Source of the DNA: Anaeromyces robustus
Lineage: Eukaryota; Neocallimastigomycota; Neocallimastigomycetes; Neocallimastigales; Neocallimastigaceae
Length of the DNA: 64,000 nucleotides
Assembly (NCBI GenBank): GCA_002104895.1
Contig: MCFG01000001.1
Coordinates: forward strand, 231,501 to 295,500
Direction: 5' to 3'
Shown here: positions 37,301 through 51,309 of the stretch, piece by piece
How positions within the stretch are numbered: the first letter of the stretch is position 1
Layout of the letters: every line of letters begins with the position of its first letter
Notes under the pieces: generated by a model
Databases searched by the model: none
The model's input: only the letters and a program-made list of their open reading frames with translations
Told to the model about the DNA's origin: nothing
Position numbers and translations under genes: made by a program

Positions 37301-38842
37301 ATTAAGTAAATGTACACTGTGAGTAATTTCTTGTAATAAAAGATTCCAGGTTAAATCAGATTCAAGAATTCTGGCTGTAGTAGAACGATAATCTGGATTT
37401 CCTGATGGTGGATTAGTTCCTGTTGCTGATGGTGGTCTTTCTGGTGGAATAGATGATCTTCCACTACTTGTCATCTTTTATATAAAAAAAAAAAATACCA
37501 ATTAAAATATTTAATAAAAATCCATAATTTTTTTTGTATTATTATTTTTAAGTTGGTTTAATAGGTTTATTTTAATTATTTAATTATTATTATAATTATT
37601 GTTATTTATTATAAGATTAATTATAATTTAGTATATGAAAATATAAATATATAAATAATTTTATATTATATTATGTTATTTATTTATTAAAATATAAATA
37701 TATAAATATCTTTTATGTTATAGTATTTATTTATTAAAAAAATATAAATATAAAAACTATATTTACAAGTTCACCAGTTTCTGGATTAATTTCATCAATA
37801 TCCCAACAAGTTTCATCTGTAACTGTATTGAAATAATAAACTTGACCATCATAAGTAGTTCTCTTTCCCCATTGTGGAGGTAACTATTAATAATTATTTA
37901 TATTATTGATTTTAATTAATTAATTTTTATAATTATAAAAAAAATTATTTATGCATTAATTTTAATGTTAAATTACATAAATTTAAAATTATCAAAAAAA
38001 AAATAATAAACTTTAAATAGTAAAAATAACTTACTCTTGATGCACTATCACCAGATCTTCTTGAAGATATAGAGGCATGTCTTCTTCCAGAAGCTAATTC
38101 TCCATCTTCAAGTCTTTTTTTTATATAAATAATAAAGTTCATAAAAAAATTTTTTTTTAAAAAAAAAAAGAAAAATTAGTTATTTAATATAATTTTTCAA
38201 TTTAAATAACATTCTTAAAAAATTAAACTATTTTTTTTTAATTTGTAATACTTACTCTTCAGGATTATTTACATCATAGGCAATATCACTTCTTTGACCC
38301 ATTGGCATACTTTGTCTTTGCTATTTAATATATAAATAATTATGATATTTTATTAATATTTTATTATGATTTACTATATATTTCTTTATATTAAAAAAAT
38401 TTATGTAGTAAAATAATATTTACAGAAACATCAACATCTTGAACATAGTTTGATGGGAACCTTTGATTTTTTTAATATAAAAAAAAATAAAAAAAAAAAT
38501 AAAATAAAATTAATATTATTATTAATATTATTTTAAATTGTACATCTTTTTTTTCATTCCACTTATTTTAATAATTTTTTATTTAATGTTAATGTTAAAA
38601 CATTAAATAAAAAAAAACTGTTCTTATATTACATTATTTTAAATTAATAATAAAAAAATTTTTTTCATCATTTAAATAAATGTATTTTTTATACAATACC
38701 ATCCACGTTTGCCATTGCAAATACCATCCCACCATCCAGAACTTAATCTACTGATTACTTGGATAATATCACCTTGTTTGAATGATAATTGAGACTCATC
38801 TTGAGCCTCAAAATCAAACTTTGCTTCGACATGGGAAGACAT
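34390..38842 (-). CDS. Cdc25-like Ras guanine-nucleotide exchange factor (SH3-WW-REM-RasGEF), 7 exons
   Basis: Exons on the minus strand, GT-AG and in phase: 38842-38700, 38460-38424, 38320-38256, 38113-38035, 37883-37767, 37474-35654, 35247-34390. They give about 1039 residues. An SH3 domain fills residues 5-58 (AKFDFEAQDESQLSF, GWWDGI, GWFPSNYV). A WW domain is at about 109-140 (LPPQWGKRTTYDGQVYYFN, TCW). The middle is helical and low-complexity. The REM/RasGEF_N domain is about 616-754 (TQTFLLTYRSF). The catalytic Cdc25 domain is about 770-1030, with AVNVKAMIEFSNKTTGWVAT and [20 protein letters not shown]. It should load GTP onto Ras at the membrane, acting in cAMP, nutrient or polarity signalling. 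SH3-WW-REM-GEF is a fungal arrangement. Intron 6 is expanded by pentanucleotide satellites. Confidence 0.93.
35399..35502. repeat. ATATT pentanucleotide satellite inside Ras GEF intron 6
   Basis: About twenty ATATT units within the 406-bp last intron (35248-35653). Confidence 0.95.
35529..35616. repeat. TTTTA pentanucleotide satellite inside Ras GEF intron 6
   Basis: About seventeen TTTTA units, 27 bp from the ATATT satellite in the same intron. Confidence 0.95.
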
Positions 38843-41050
38843 TATATTAATTTATCTTTTAATTCTTAAAAATTATTTAATTCCTGTATTTATTTATCAT
38901 TCCATTATTAATATAAATATATTATAATATAAATAAAATAAAAGAATATATTAGTTCCTTTATTCAATTCAAAAAAAAAAATTATTTTTGTTTATTTTTG
39001 TTTTATTGTTTGTTTATAAAAAAAGTATAAATTTCTGTTTATTTTCTCCTTTAATATTATTTAATGCTCGAATATTTTTAAGATATTCAATCCTGAAAAA
39101 AAACATTTCGTTACTCAAATAAAATATTTGCTTTATATTTATTTTTTATTTGTTTATTGTTTCTTTTATTAATTATTTCTGTTTTCATTTTCAATATTTA
39201 TTTTTGTTTATAATGTTTATTTGTTTTCATTTTTAATATTTATTTTTTTTATGTTTTATTTATAATTTAATTTTTATAATATTTAAAAATATTTATCATA
39301 AAATATTAAAAATTTATATATATATATTTATAAACAATATTCAATTCTCGATCCATTTACACATCATCTCTTTATTTGAATGTTCATTCCTTTTAATTAT
39401 TTATTTATTTATTTATTCAATTATTTATATCTTTTTATTATTTATTTCCCAATCCATTTTATCTTTATTTGTTTATTTTTGGATTTTGTTTATTAAATAT
39501 ATTTTAATATTTACTTAAATTCATTCAACCATATTTCTTTTTTTTTAAAAAAAAAACTGAAATAAATAAATATAAATATTTTTATAATATTGACTAAGTT
39601 TATCCTTATTTAAATTGAATTTTTATATATTATTATAATAAATACGATTCCAAAATATTACTTTTTATTATTATTATTATATTATTAATTTTCTCTTTTT
39701 TAATGATTATTTAATTTTTAATTTATATATTATTTATACATTATTTTTTTTTTCATAAAAAAAGAAATAATCATTTTAATTTTATTTAATAAAATATTTT
39801 ATTATTATTATTACTATTTTTATTATTATTTAATATTATTGAATATTATTGAATATTATTAAATAAATAGTATTACAACATAATACAAAAATTTTTTTAT
39901 AAAAAATTTTTATAAATATTTTTAGTAATAACTATAAATAAAATAAACTTTAAGGTTTATTATCTTTAATAATAGTTTTCATTAATAATAAAAAAAGTAC
40001 TTAGTAAAAAATTTTTTATCAAAATATTGACTTACCAAAATAGAGATTATATAATAGAAACTTTTATTCGTTTTTTTTTTTCTTTTTTACTTATTTTTTT
40101 TAAATATTTCTTTATTTTTTTTTAATTTCTTAAAAAATAAAAATTCTAAATCACTTTTCTAAATAAATAAATATTAAAAAAAATTATTTTATATATTAAT
40201 ATTTTATAATATTTATAACTTTTTATATTTTATATATTATAAAAAAAATATATTTCATAATTTTATTATTAAATAGTGATATATATGTATATATATTTAA
40301 TTTGAAAATAATAATATATAAAGAAATATTTATTTTCATAATTATTTACAATAATATTTATTTTGTTATTTATTTATAATAATAATGATTTTGTTATTTA
40401 TAGTATTGTTGTTTTTAAGATATTTTTTTTAAGATAATATATATTTTATTAAAAAAAGACTATTTAATTATTGTTTAGAAATAAAAGAGTATTATATATC
40501 AACAATATTGAATATATCTTTAAAAAAATTATCAACTATTAATATTTTTTTATTTTTATTTTTTATTAACAATATTTTCTTCTAAATATTCTCTTTTTCT
40601 TTCTTTTGTATACTTATTTTATTTATTTTTATAATATATATTTATATATTTCTAAATAATAAAAATAAAAATAAAAAAAACAATAGTATTTATTACCTAT
40701 ATAAAATAAAATTGTAGGTTTTTCTTTTATGATGTTGTATGCTTTATATTATTTGGTTTAAATAAAAAAAATTTTTTAATATTTCAAAAATTGTATTTTT
40801 GTATTTTATAATATATAAAAAAATTTATTTTTTAAAAAAATAAAAAAAAAAGCGAGTTGAAAATATATATACAAAAAGGATTTACTCTTGATGTAAAATA
40901 AAAAAAAAATCGAGTTTTTTTTTTTTTTTTAATTAAATTAAAATATTATTTTTAATTTACTACTATATATATTATCTACAATATTATATTCCTTATATGA
41001 AATATAACTATATATAATAATAACGATTTATGCTTAAATACGGAGCGAAG

Positions 41051-41085
<35 letters not shown>

Positions 41086-41537
41086 AGTTTGTTTGTTTGT
41101 TTGTTTGTTTTCTGTTTGTTATTGTTTTTGTTTATGAGATTTATTTCTCTTTAAATTATAAAAATATTTAAAAAAAAATTCTTATCGCATTGTAATAAAA
41201 TAAATATTACATAAAAAGAAAAATTAACTTTTTCCTTTTTTTTTTATTTTTTTTTAATTAATTAACAAATTCCTTTTAAATAATCTCTTTTATTTTGTAT
41301 TTAAAAGAAAAAAAAATTAAAAGTGAAGTAGAAAAAAAGAAAAAAATAATAATTCGAATAATAACACAAAAAAAATTAATAATATATATAATATATAATA
41401 TATATTATTAAATTATATTATTATTAAATTAAATATATTGAAATTATTATAATAATAATAAATAATAATAATTAATAATAAATAATAAAATAATAATAAA
41501 TAATAATAAATAATAATTTAACAAAATAGTTATTATT

Positions 41538-41576
<39 letters not shown>

Positions 41577-42130
41577 TTATTTATTTACTTTTTTTATTTA
41601 TTTAAATAATTAAATAATAATTATTTTTTTTTATATACAAATTAAATATATTTAATTATTATTAATTTATTATTTAATAAGTTAATAATTACAGTTGATA
41701 ATCAATATATATAAGTTTTTTGCTTAATAATTAATATGTGATATATAATGATAATTAAATAATAATATAATAATATAATAAATAATGTTATTATATATGA
41801 AAAAAGAAGAAATGAAATAAAATAAAAAAAAAAAATAAACACAAAAAAAAACTATATATTTATTATATTACTATTTATTATTAATATATTATTTAATATT
41901 TATTTGTTAGGTAAATAAATAAAAGATTATTAGTGATTATATTTATAAAGTAATATAAAACTAATAAAAGAAATATATTTATATTAAATTAATTTTATTT
42001 ATTTAAATTTATAATGGATCATTTATTAAATTATTTATATAAATTTATTTACATATTAATTATTTATTTATTAAATTTATTAGGTGTAATAAAAATATGG
42101 TGATAATTCTATTTAATATTAAAATATATG

Positions 42131-42176
42131 TTCCAATTTTATTAAAATATATATAAAAAATGTAATAAAATTGGAA
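42131..42176. repeat. Perfect 14-bp inverted repeat
   Basis: TTCCAATTTTATTA at 42131-42144 pairs with 42163-42176, loop 18 bases. Confidence 0.8.
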
Positions 42177-43386
42177 AATATATTAATTTATATAATTAAA
42201 TATATTAATTTATTATACATTTAATTTATATAATATATATTAGATTATATTTTAATATAATTATTATTCAATTTATATATTAATTCTTATTTATTATTAA
42301 ATTATTTCATTCATTCATTCATTTTTATATTATTATTATTATTATTATTATTTATTATTATTATTATTTTTTAAAATAAGTAAATTGGCAATAATAAATA
42401 ATTAAAATAATTAATTAATTAAATCAATTAATAAAAAATGAAATAAACAATAATAGAAAAGAGAGAAAAGAAACAAAGAATAAATAAATAAATAAATATA
42501 TATATAAATAAATAAATTAATATATAAATTAATAAATTAATATATAAATAAATAAATAAACTCAATATATTTAATATTCTATATTATATTTATATTATAT
42601 TCTATTATATAATATAATTTTTATCATCAATTTGAAATCAATATAAAACATCGTATATTAAATTTATATTAATATTTGAATTAAATCATAAATATATAAA
42701 TATATTAATTTTATTGTTAAGGTAATATTCTATTTCTTATAATAATAATAGTCTTCGTCAAGTAATACAAAAAGTTACATAATAAAATTTTTGTATTATT
42801 AATTAAATTAAATAGAAATAACTCAATTTATAATAATTATATGTGTTACTTTAAATTCTATTATATATTAATTAATATATTGGAATATATAGAATATTTT
42901 ATTTATCATATATTTTTTATAACAATAGAAAAAAAAAAACTGTTATTAATTACTTAGACTGAAATAGAATAGAAGAAACTTTTTTTTATGTCATGGAACA
43001 TAAATAAAATAATAGTAAATAAATTTCATTTCTCAAAAAAGAATTATTATATAAATATAAATTTAAATATAAATATAAATATAAATATAAATATAAATAC
43101 TGATAATAAAATAAATAATAAAAAAAAAACAATTATTAAATGGAACATTTATTTAATTATAATAATAAAATAAAAAACTATTGTTAAACTATATTTAATA
43201 TACCCTTCTTTATAATATCAATATATTATAGAATATATTATAGAATATTACCTATAATTATTATTATAATATTGTAGTTCATCTAATAATTAATGATAAT
43301 AATTAGGATATGATACTATTCATTATTTATTATTTATAATAATGGTAATAATAATAATAATAAATAGTATTATTCGTTTTATAATA

Positions 43387-43402
43387 ATAAGAAATTCTTT
43401 TA

Positions 43403-43437
<35 letters not shown>

Positions 43438-43508
43438 ATATAATAAATATTATTGTTTATTATTTAACTATTATTATTATTAATTATTCTTTAATTATTA
43501 TTATTTTA

Positions 43509-43542
<34 letters not shown>

Positions 43543-43624
43543 TATAATTATTATTAAATATTATTTATTATATTATTATTATTATTATTATTATTTATTA
43601 TTATTTATTATTATTATTATTATA

Positions 43625-43660
<36 letters not shown>

Positions 43661-43800
43661 TATTATTAACTATTATTATTATTTATTATTAGCTATTATT
43701 ATTATTTATTATTAACTATTATTATTATTTATTATTAACTATTATTATTATTATTATTTATTAATATTATTATTATTATTATTATCAATTATCAATTATT
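43387..43800. repeat. Complex ATT trinucleotide satellite
   Basis: About 400 bp of ATT repeats with a higher-order unit (tattattaactattattatt) repeated several times between 43660 and 43750. Just after it, 43810-43890 has a short coding-like stretch (NNDVTKFIYLFDLHDCIIIS) too small to call. Confidence 0.85.
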
Positions 43801-45477
43801 ATTATCAACTATTATTATTGGTAATAATGATGTTACTAAATTTATTTATTTATTTGATTTACATGATTGTATTATTATCTCTTATTAGATATTAAATTAA
43901 TTCATTATTCATTATTCATTATTCATTATTCTTTTTACTTTTCATTGTTGTTTTTTGTTGCATTACCTAAAAATGAAAAAGAAAAAAAAAAAAAAAAAAA
44001 CTTTGGAATACTCACACATTTTAATTCGTTTCTTTTTTAATATGAATTACATAAAAGGAATCTTTAACTAAATATTAAATTTTTAACTTTTTTTTTTAAT
44101 AAAAAAAGGAGAAAAGAAAAAAGAATAATTAAAAATATATTGAAATTTTCATTGATGAAAATGAACTATTTTTTTATTTCAATAAGCATTAAAAAAAAAA
44201 AAAAATTTTTTTTCCTTTAACAACTAATGGTTAAATAGAAAGAAAATTAATAACGAATAAAAAATCAATGATAAAAAAAAAAAAAAAGAAAATAAGAAAC
44301 AAAAGAAAAGAAAAAGAAAAAAAAAATAAAACTTAATAAGAATGAATTAATGCTAAAAAAAAAAAAAACGAATGATTTTAATTTATTAATATTATAATAT
44401 TATAATATATTAAATTTTTTTTTCATTTTTTCATTATTAAATAATTTTAAACATAATTTCTAAGAATATTTATAAATAAATATATATATATATTTATGTA
44501 TTTTATGACATTAAATAAAAAATAAAACTTTAAAAAAAAAAAACAATAGTTATGGATTTACGGTATATATCTATAAAGAAAAAAAAAGAAAAGAAAAAAA
44601 AAAGTTTGCATAAATGAGATAGTTTTAAAAATTTTAAAGTTAATTAAAAACTATATAAAAAAAAAATAAAAATTTTTTATTTAATCAATTAGTTGTATAA
44701 TCTCTATAAACTTTTAATACTAAATTATTTATTATTATTCTATTTAACTAGCCACATCTTTATATATTAATAATAAAAAAAATATTAAATAAATTAGATT
44801 AAAAAAAATAGAAAAGATATATATATTTGAACGAAAAAAAAAAAAAAAGAAGTTTTTATTGTAAAAATAAAATAATATGAATTTTATTCATTAAATTTAT
44901 AATTTACTATCTTGTCTAATTTATTAAATTACTTAATGTTTTAATCTTTTTATTTATTTAAATTTTCACTTTTTTTTTTTTGTTTTATTTTTTTTTTTAA
45001 AATACAAAAAAATACAAAAAAAAAAAAAAATTAGATTAATAAACCTTTGGTAACTATTTTTAAATAAGAATATCACGTGTATCTTAAAGCCACTAAAAAT
45101 TAAAAATTAAAAAAAAAGTTGAAAAAAGTTAAACAAGTTAAAACTAAAACAAATATAATAATAAATAATAATAAATAAAAAACAAATAATAATAATAATA
45201 ATAATACAATTATGTTAAGTTATGTTTTTTTTTTTTATTTCTTAAAAAAGAAATAAGAAGAAATTAAATGAAAAAAAAAAATAATGACCAAATTTAATAC
45301 CCTTTTTTTTTTTGTTTTTTAAAAAAAAATAAAAATTTGTTTCTTTTATAATACTTAAAATGGTTTTTTTTTTATTCTTTGTTCCTTTTTTATTTTTTAT
45401 TTTATGTTTTTCTTTTCTTTTTTACTTTTTATTTTTATTTATTTTAATAATACATAAAATAATTAATTATATTACTA

Positions 45478-45498
45478 TTTATTTATTTATTTATTTAC

Positions 45499-45549
<51 letters not shown>

Positions 45550-45582
45550 CTTATTTATTTATTTATTTATTTATTTATTCTA
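45478..45582. repeat. ATTT microsatellite
   Basis: About 100 bp of ATTT repeats with two ACTT variants. Confidence 0.95.
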
Positions 45583-46234
45583 TATAAATTATTTTATATT
45601 TTTTGTGTGGATTATTTTAAATTATTATTAATATTAATATTAATAATTTAGGGTTAAAAATTTTTTTTAATAAAAATGTATTTAAATATTTATAATTATT
45701 ATATATTATGTAATATTATTTAAAATAATATTGTATATTGGTAAATATATTAAACCTCAATTGTAATAATATTATTAACAATAAATATATATTATAGTAA
45801 TAAAAAGATTAATAATATATATAAATATATATAAATATATTATAATATATTTTATTTATTATAATTATATAATATATAAATTAAATAGGTATTGATATAA
45901 TAATTAATTTTATAAATATAGAAATTATTTAACATTATTTAGATTAATTTTTTTTTTATTTTATTTTTTACAAATATTTAATAAATAGTTAACTAATAAT
46001 TAAGCAAAAAAAAAAAAATTACTGTTTTTATTTTTTTAAAAAAAAAAGGATAAACAATAGAAATAATTAATATTAATAGGAATAATAAAAAAAATATTAA
46101 TATTAATACATATTTATTGAATATTTTTGTTTTTATAAATGATATACTTAGTCTTTTTTTATTTTAAATAACTATTTTTCCATATATTTATTTACTTTTA
46201 TTTTTTTTATATATTATTAATACCAAACCAATTC

Positions 46235-46268
<34 letters not shown>

Positions 46269-46405
46269 TCTATTATTATTAAACTCCATTATTAAAATTA
46301 CTCTTTTTGGTACAAAATCACCAAACAAAGAATAAAAATTATAATAAAATTTATTATTAATGATAAATTTATTAATTTATGCCTATCTTACATTAAATCA
46401 GTAAA

Positions 46406-46522
46406 TAAACCAATAAATTTTAAAGTGGACAAATGATTCATTTTAAATAATGGTTTCCAAACTTAGAAACATTTTTAATCTAAATAAAGATGAAAACTAT
46501 TAAACACAATTTTATTGGTTTA
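46406..46522. repeat. MITE-like element, 12-bp terminal inverted repeats
   Basis: TAAACCAATAAA at 46406-46417 and its exact reverse complement at 46511-46522 enclose 93 bp of unusually mixed sequence (for example ggtttccaaacttag). No transposase and no clear target-site duplication. Confidence 0.55.
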
Positions 46523-47286
46523 AAAATAATTATATTATTTATATATTTTATATTAAATTAACTTTTTTTTTTTTTCTTTTTTCTTTTTTTTTTTTTAAAT
46601 AATTAATATTAATATAAAATATATAATAAAATATTATATTATATATTATATATATTATATTATAATATATATATTATCTATGCAACAATAATAATATAAT
46701 TTAAATTTAAATTTTTTTTTATTAAATTTTTTTTATTAAAATTGTTTTAAATTTCATATCATTTTTTTTTATTATTTAATATTTATTATACCTTTTAATT
46801 AATTATAAAATAATGAAAATGATATCATTTTATATTTTATATTTTATATTTTATATTAATTTATTATATCATTTATTTTTTATAACATTATTAATATAAA
46901 ATATAAAAAAAAAAAAAACATTTTTTTTTCTTTTTTCAAACTTTAATTATTAATAAATAAATTAAATCTACAAAACTTAATAAAAAAATTTAATTACAAA
47001 ACTTAATAAAAAAAAATTTTATGGGCTTTTTTTATAATTTTTTTTTTATTTTATTTTTTTTTAAAAAACAAAATAAATAAAAAACAATAATTTATAATTT
47101 ATAAATAATATTTATAATTAATATTTAATATTTAATATTTATAAAAAATGAATTTTCTATTTTTTCAAATTTCTCAATATCATAATAATAATAAACTTTT
47201 TTTTTTAAAATTAAACATTACATGATATTATTAAAATAAAATAAAATAAATTATTAATTATTAATTATTAAAAAAATTATTTTAAT

Positions 47287-47462
47287 AAAAAGTTATGTTA
47301 TAGTCATAGTAATTATTTTTATTTATTTATTATGACTTAATGACTATGACTAGAATTATTATTATAAAATATTATGAAATATTATGAAATATTAAAAATT
47401 ATTATTATTTTCTATATTTATTTTTATTTATCTATTTATTTGACTTTATAACATAACTTTTT
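47287..47462. repeat. MITE-like element, 16-bp terminal inverted repeats
   Basis: AAAAAGTTATGTTATA (47287-47302) is perfectly inverted at 47447-47462. Inside, TAGTCATAGT (47301-47310) is inverted at 47343-47352, giving a nested hairpin. The total of 176 bp and absence of coding sequence fit a non-autonomous DNA element. Confidence 0.65.
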
Positions 47463-47694
47463 TTTTTCCGATGTTTCAGATTCGGTTTACTTTAATTAAT
47501 AATAAAATAGACAAATTTTGAAACTTTTTTTTTTTTATATTTATTTTATATTTATTTTATATTTAACTTTATATTTTATTTTTTCTTATTTATTTTTTCT
47601 TATTTTCTTATTTTGATACTCTATTTAATTAATAAATTAATATTAATTAATTACTGTATCATATAAAAATTATAAAAATTAGATTATCAACATG

Positions 47695-47780
47695 ATACAA
47701 CGAAATACAACGAAATACAATGAAATACAATGAAAGTACAATGAAATACAATGAAATACAATGAAATACATGAAATACAT
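47695..47780. repeat. Decanucleotide tandem repeat (GAAATACAAT)n
   Basis: About eight 10-bp units with few changes (gaaatacaac early, gaaatacaat later). Confidence 0.9.
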
Positions 47781-48215
47781 TGACTTTTATATGTTTTGTT
47801 TTATTTGTTTTACATGTTTTATGTGTTTTATATAATTCTCAATTAACTCCTAATATCAATATATAAACATTTTATATAATATATAACTAATAACTAATAA
47901 ATAATAAATAAAGGATATTATTAGTTAGTTATACATTTCATATAGATTATTAATTCATATTAATATGAAATGAAAAAAAAAAAATTATGTTTTATTATAC
48001 TTGGTATATTTCAAATTCTTATTTCTATATATATTTTTTGATTTATTAGTTATTATTAGTTATTATTATTAATAATAATTATATATAATATAAAATACTT
48101 ATTTTTTTATTTTTTTTTTCTTATTTTAGTTTATAATTTTTTCATTTTGTCATCATTAAGTTATATTTAATAGTGATATTAATAGATTTTAAACATAATT
48201 TCTATATAAAGTATA

Positions 48216-48236
48216 TTTATTTATTTATTATTATTT

Positions 48237-48284
<48 letters not shown>

Positions 48285-48358
48285 TTATTATTTATTTATT
48301 ATTTATTTATTTATTTATTTATTTATTAATTATTATATTTATTTATTTATTTATATTT

Positions 48359-48417
<59 letters not shown>

Positions 48418-48420
48418 TAT
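48216..48420. repeat. ATTT microsatellite
   Basis: About 200 bp of ATTT with occasional ATT insertions. Confidence 0.95.
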
Positions 48421-48879
48421 ATATATTTAAAAGTCATTTGAAATAGTTGATAAAACTAAATAATTCTAATTTATACTTTTTTTATAATAACTAATACTAT
48501 TAAAAAAAAAAAAAAAAAAAAAAAAAAGATATAGTATTATTACAATGACAATTACAATAATTCTTTTTTTCTTTTACTAAATTATAATTATTTATCTTAA
48601 TAATTAACTTTGTTAAAAAAAAAAGTTTATCCTATGTATTTGCCAAAATATAAAACCTCTCTAATAAAATAATAAAATAAAAAAGATTAATAAATTACTT
48701 TTAATAAGTTACTTTTAATAAATTGAAATAAAAATTGAAATAATATTTCATATGAATTATTATTATTTTTTATTTTAAAAATATTAATTTTTAATTTTTA
48801 ATTTTTATTTTAATTTTAATTTTAATTTAACTAAAATAAAATGGAAGCAATTACAAAAATAGAAAAAGGAAAAAAAAAA

Positions 48880-48911
<32 letters not shown>

Positions 48912-49157
48912 GATTATTCTATGAATCTATAAATAATAAATAAATAAATAAATACTATTATAAGTAAATAAATAATATAATTTAATTAAATAAATAATAA
49001 TAAATAAATTAATAAATAAAAATATAAAAAATATAATCTATTTATTTATTTATTAATTTATTTATTTTTTTATTTATTTATTTAAATTATATTATTTATT
49101 TAATTATATATATTCATTTACTATTAATTATTTATTATTTATTAATTATAAAAAATA

Positions 49158-49206
49158 TTTATTTATTTATTTACTTACTTATTTATTTATTTATTTACTT
49201 ACTTAC

Positions 49207-49297
<91 letters not shown>

Positions 49298-49300
49298 TTT
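49158..49300. repeat. ATTT microsatellite
   Basis: About 140 bp, with ACTT variants near the left end. Confidence 0.95.
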
Positions 49301-50049
49301 TTTTTTTTATTTTATTAAATAATTTTAATTTTTTTTGTTTTTATTTTTTCAAATTAAATTAAATTAAAAATTAATCATCAATTTTTTATATTTATTTTTT
49401 ATTTATTAAATAAATTAATTAAAATTATTTTTTTTCTTTTTTTTCTCTTTTTTTTGAATACAAAATAAATAAAAAAAGAATTTTTCTTTTTTTTTTTTTT
49501 TCTTTTTTTCTTTTTTTAAAATTAATGATGACAATAAGAAATTGAGAAAATATAAAATAAATATGAAAATATGAAAATATTTTATTTTTTTTTTGTTTAA
49601 ATAGAAAAATAGAAAAATAGAAAAAAAATTTGAAAAAAAAAAAAATTTTGAAAAATTGAATATACAAAGCAAAGTCTATTTATTGAAACTTTTTAAGATG
49701 TATAATATGACAATTATCTTTATTTATACTAATAATTAAAATATATATATATATACTATGTAGAAGAAGAAGAAAATAAAATCATATAAAAATAGAAAAA
49801 CGTATATATAAATAAAAATTTAATAAAAATCTATTAAAAACTTTTCTTTTTATTATTTTATTTGTTTTTATTATACTATTTTTATTTTAAAATATATTAA
49901 ATAAAATAAATAAATAAATAAATAAATAAAAAATTATAATAAAAAGTATAATAATAAAAAAGTATAATTTAAAATATAAAAGGTCGCAAGAAAAATAAAA
50001 AAAAATATAATACATTGGGGGTCAAAAAAATTTATACTGTAAAAAAATT

Positions 50050-50250
50050 ATGGTTGTTGACAATCTTATTAAAAATAATAAAAAATTAAAAAAAAAACTA
50101 AAAAATAAAAAAGAAAAAAAAATAAAATTGACAATATTATTAAAAACTTAAAAATAATAAAGATTAAAAAAAAATGAAAAATGGTTATTGACAATTTTAT
50201 TAAAAATAATAAATAATAAATAAAGATTTAAAAAATGGTTGTTGACAATA
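50050..50250. repeat. Degenerate dispersed-tandem repeat with TTGACAAT core
   Basis: Four spaced copies of a unit like atggttgttgacaatnttat followed by taaaaataataaa, at about 50050, 50126, 50180 and 50235. Confidence 0.6.
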
Positions 50251-51004
50251 TTAAAACTAAAATGTTTTAAAAGAATAGTAAAAAATAGTAAAGAATAGTT
50301 AATAATAATTATAATTTTTTTTTTTTTAAGCTTTTTATATTTTTTAATTTATTTATGATTAATTATATATATCACAAAAAAATAATAAAAGTATATAATT
50401 ATAATTCTATAATTCTTTTTTTTTATTATTTATATATATATGTAAATTGCCCTAATTTTTTTATTAAAAATATGTCAAAACATATTTTATATTTTATATG
50501 GATTTGTTTTATTTCATTTCATAATATAAAAAAACATTATGGTATAATATTATTTGCCTTCTATTGTTTTGTTTTATTTTTTATTACTTATTTATAGTAA
50601 AAAAAAAAAAAAAATTCTATACATTCTATAATATTTATTAAAATAATGTATCTAAAAATATAAAGTTGAAAAATGAAATAATAAAAAAAAAAAAAGTCTG
50701 TTGTAATTCTATATCTAGCTATTTTTTTTTAACTGTAGTAGCTACTGTTGCCACTCTTATATAGCTATTAAATACTTTTTTTTTTTTTAATTAACTATAA
50801 AAATAATAATAATAATTAATAATAATAATTAATAAATAAATAAGAATAAATATATAATAATATTGAAAACAAATTTTTTTTTATTAATTTATTTTATGTT
50901 TTAAATAAAAAACAAGTCTTTAAACAAAATAATAAAAAAAATAAAAAAAAAAATAAAAAAAAAAAATAGACAAAAAATCTCTAGTTTTTGATTTTTTTTT
51001 TTTT

Positions 51005-51152
<148 letters not shown>

Positions 51153-51309
51153 CTATTATCTGTGCTGTTATTATCACTGAACCCAAAAACCCAAAGCAAT
51201 TTCGATATTTTTTTTTTGTGTGATGAGATATGAAATACCCAGTTGTCATATTAGCCTAACTTTTTTTTTAACATTTTATTATTATTACTATTATTATTAC
51301 TATTATTAT

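Larger units (their letters stand above)
38843..51004. other. Large gene-poor A/T region
   Basis: About 12 kb with no supported gene. Short open frames here are translations of ATTT, ATT or poly-A/T repeats. The first kilobase must contain the Ras GEF promoter. Mixed-base patches without assignable function lie at 40850-40925, 41030-41060 (tacggagcgaagttgatg), 45050-45110 (with CACGTG near 45075) and 50697-50770. The main repeats are listed separately. Confidence 0.65.

Noticed and set aside
42988-43173. 61-codon frame with Asn-Ile repeats
   Set aside because: Driven by an ATAAAT repeat, A/T-only codons and no family resemblance.
50355-50597. 80-codon hydrophobic frame
   Set aside because: Composition matches random A/T sequence; no recognisable motif or flanking gene structure.
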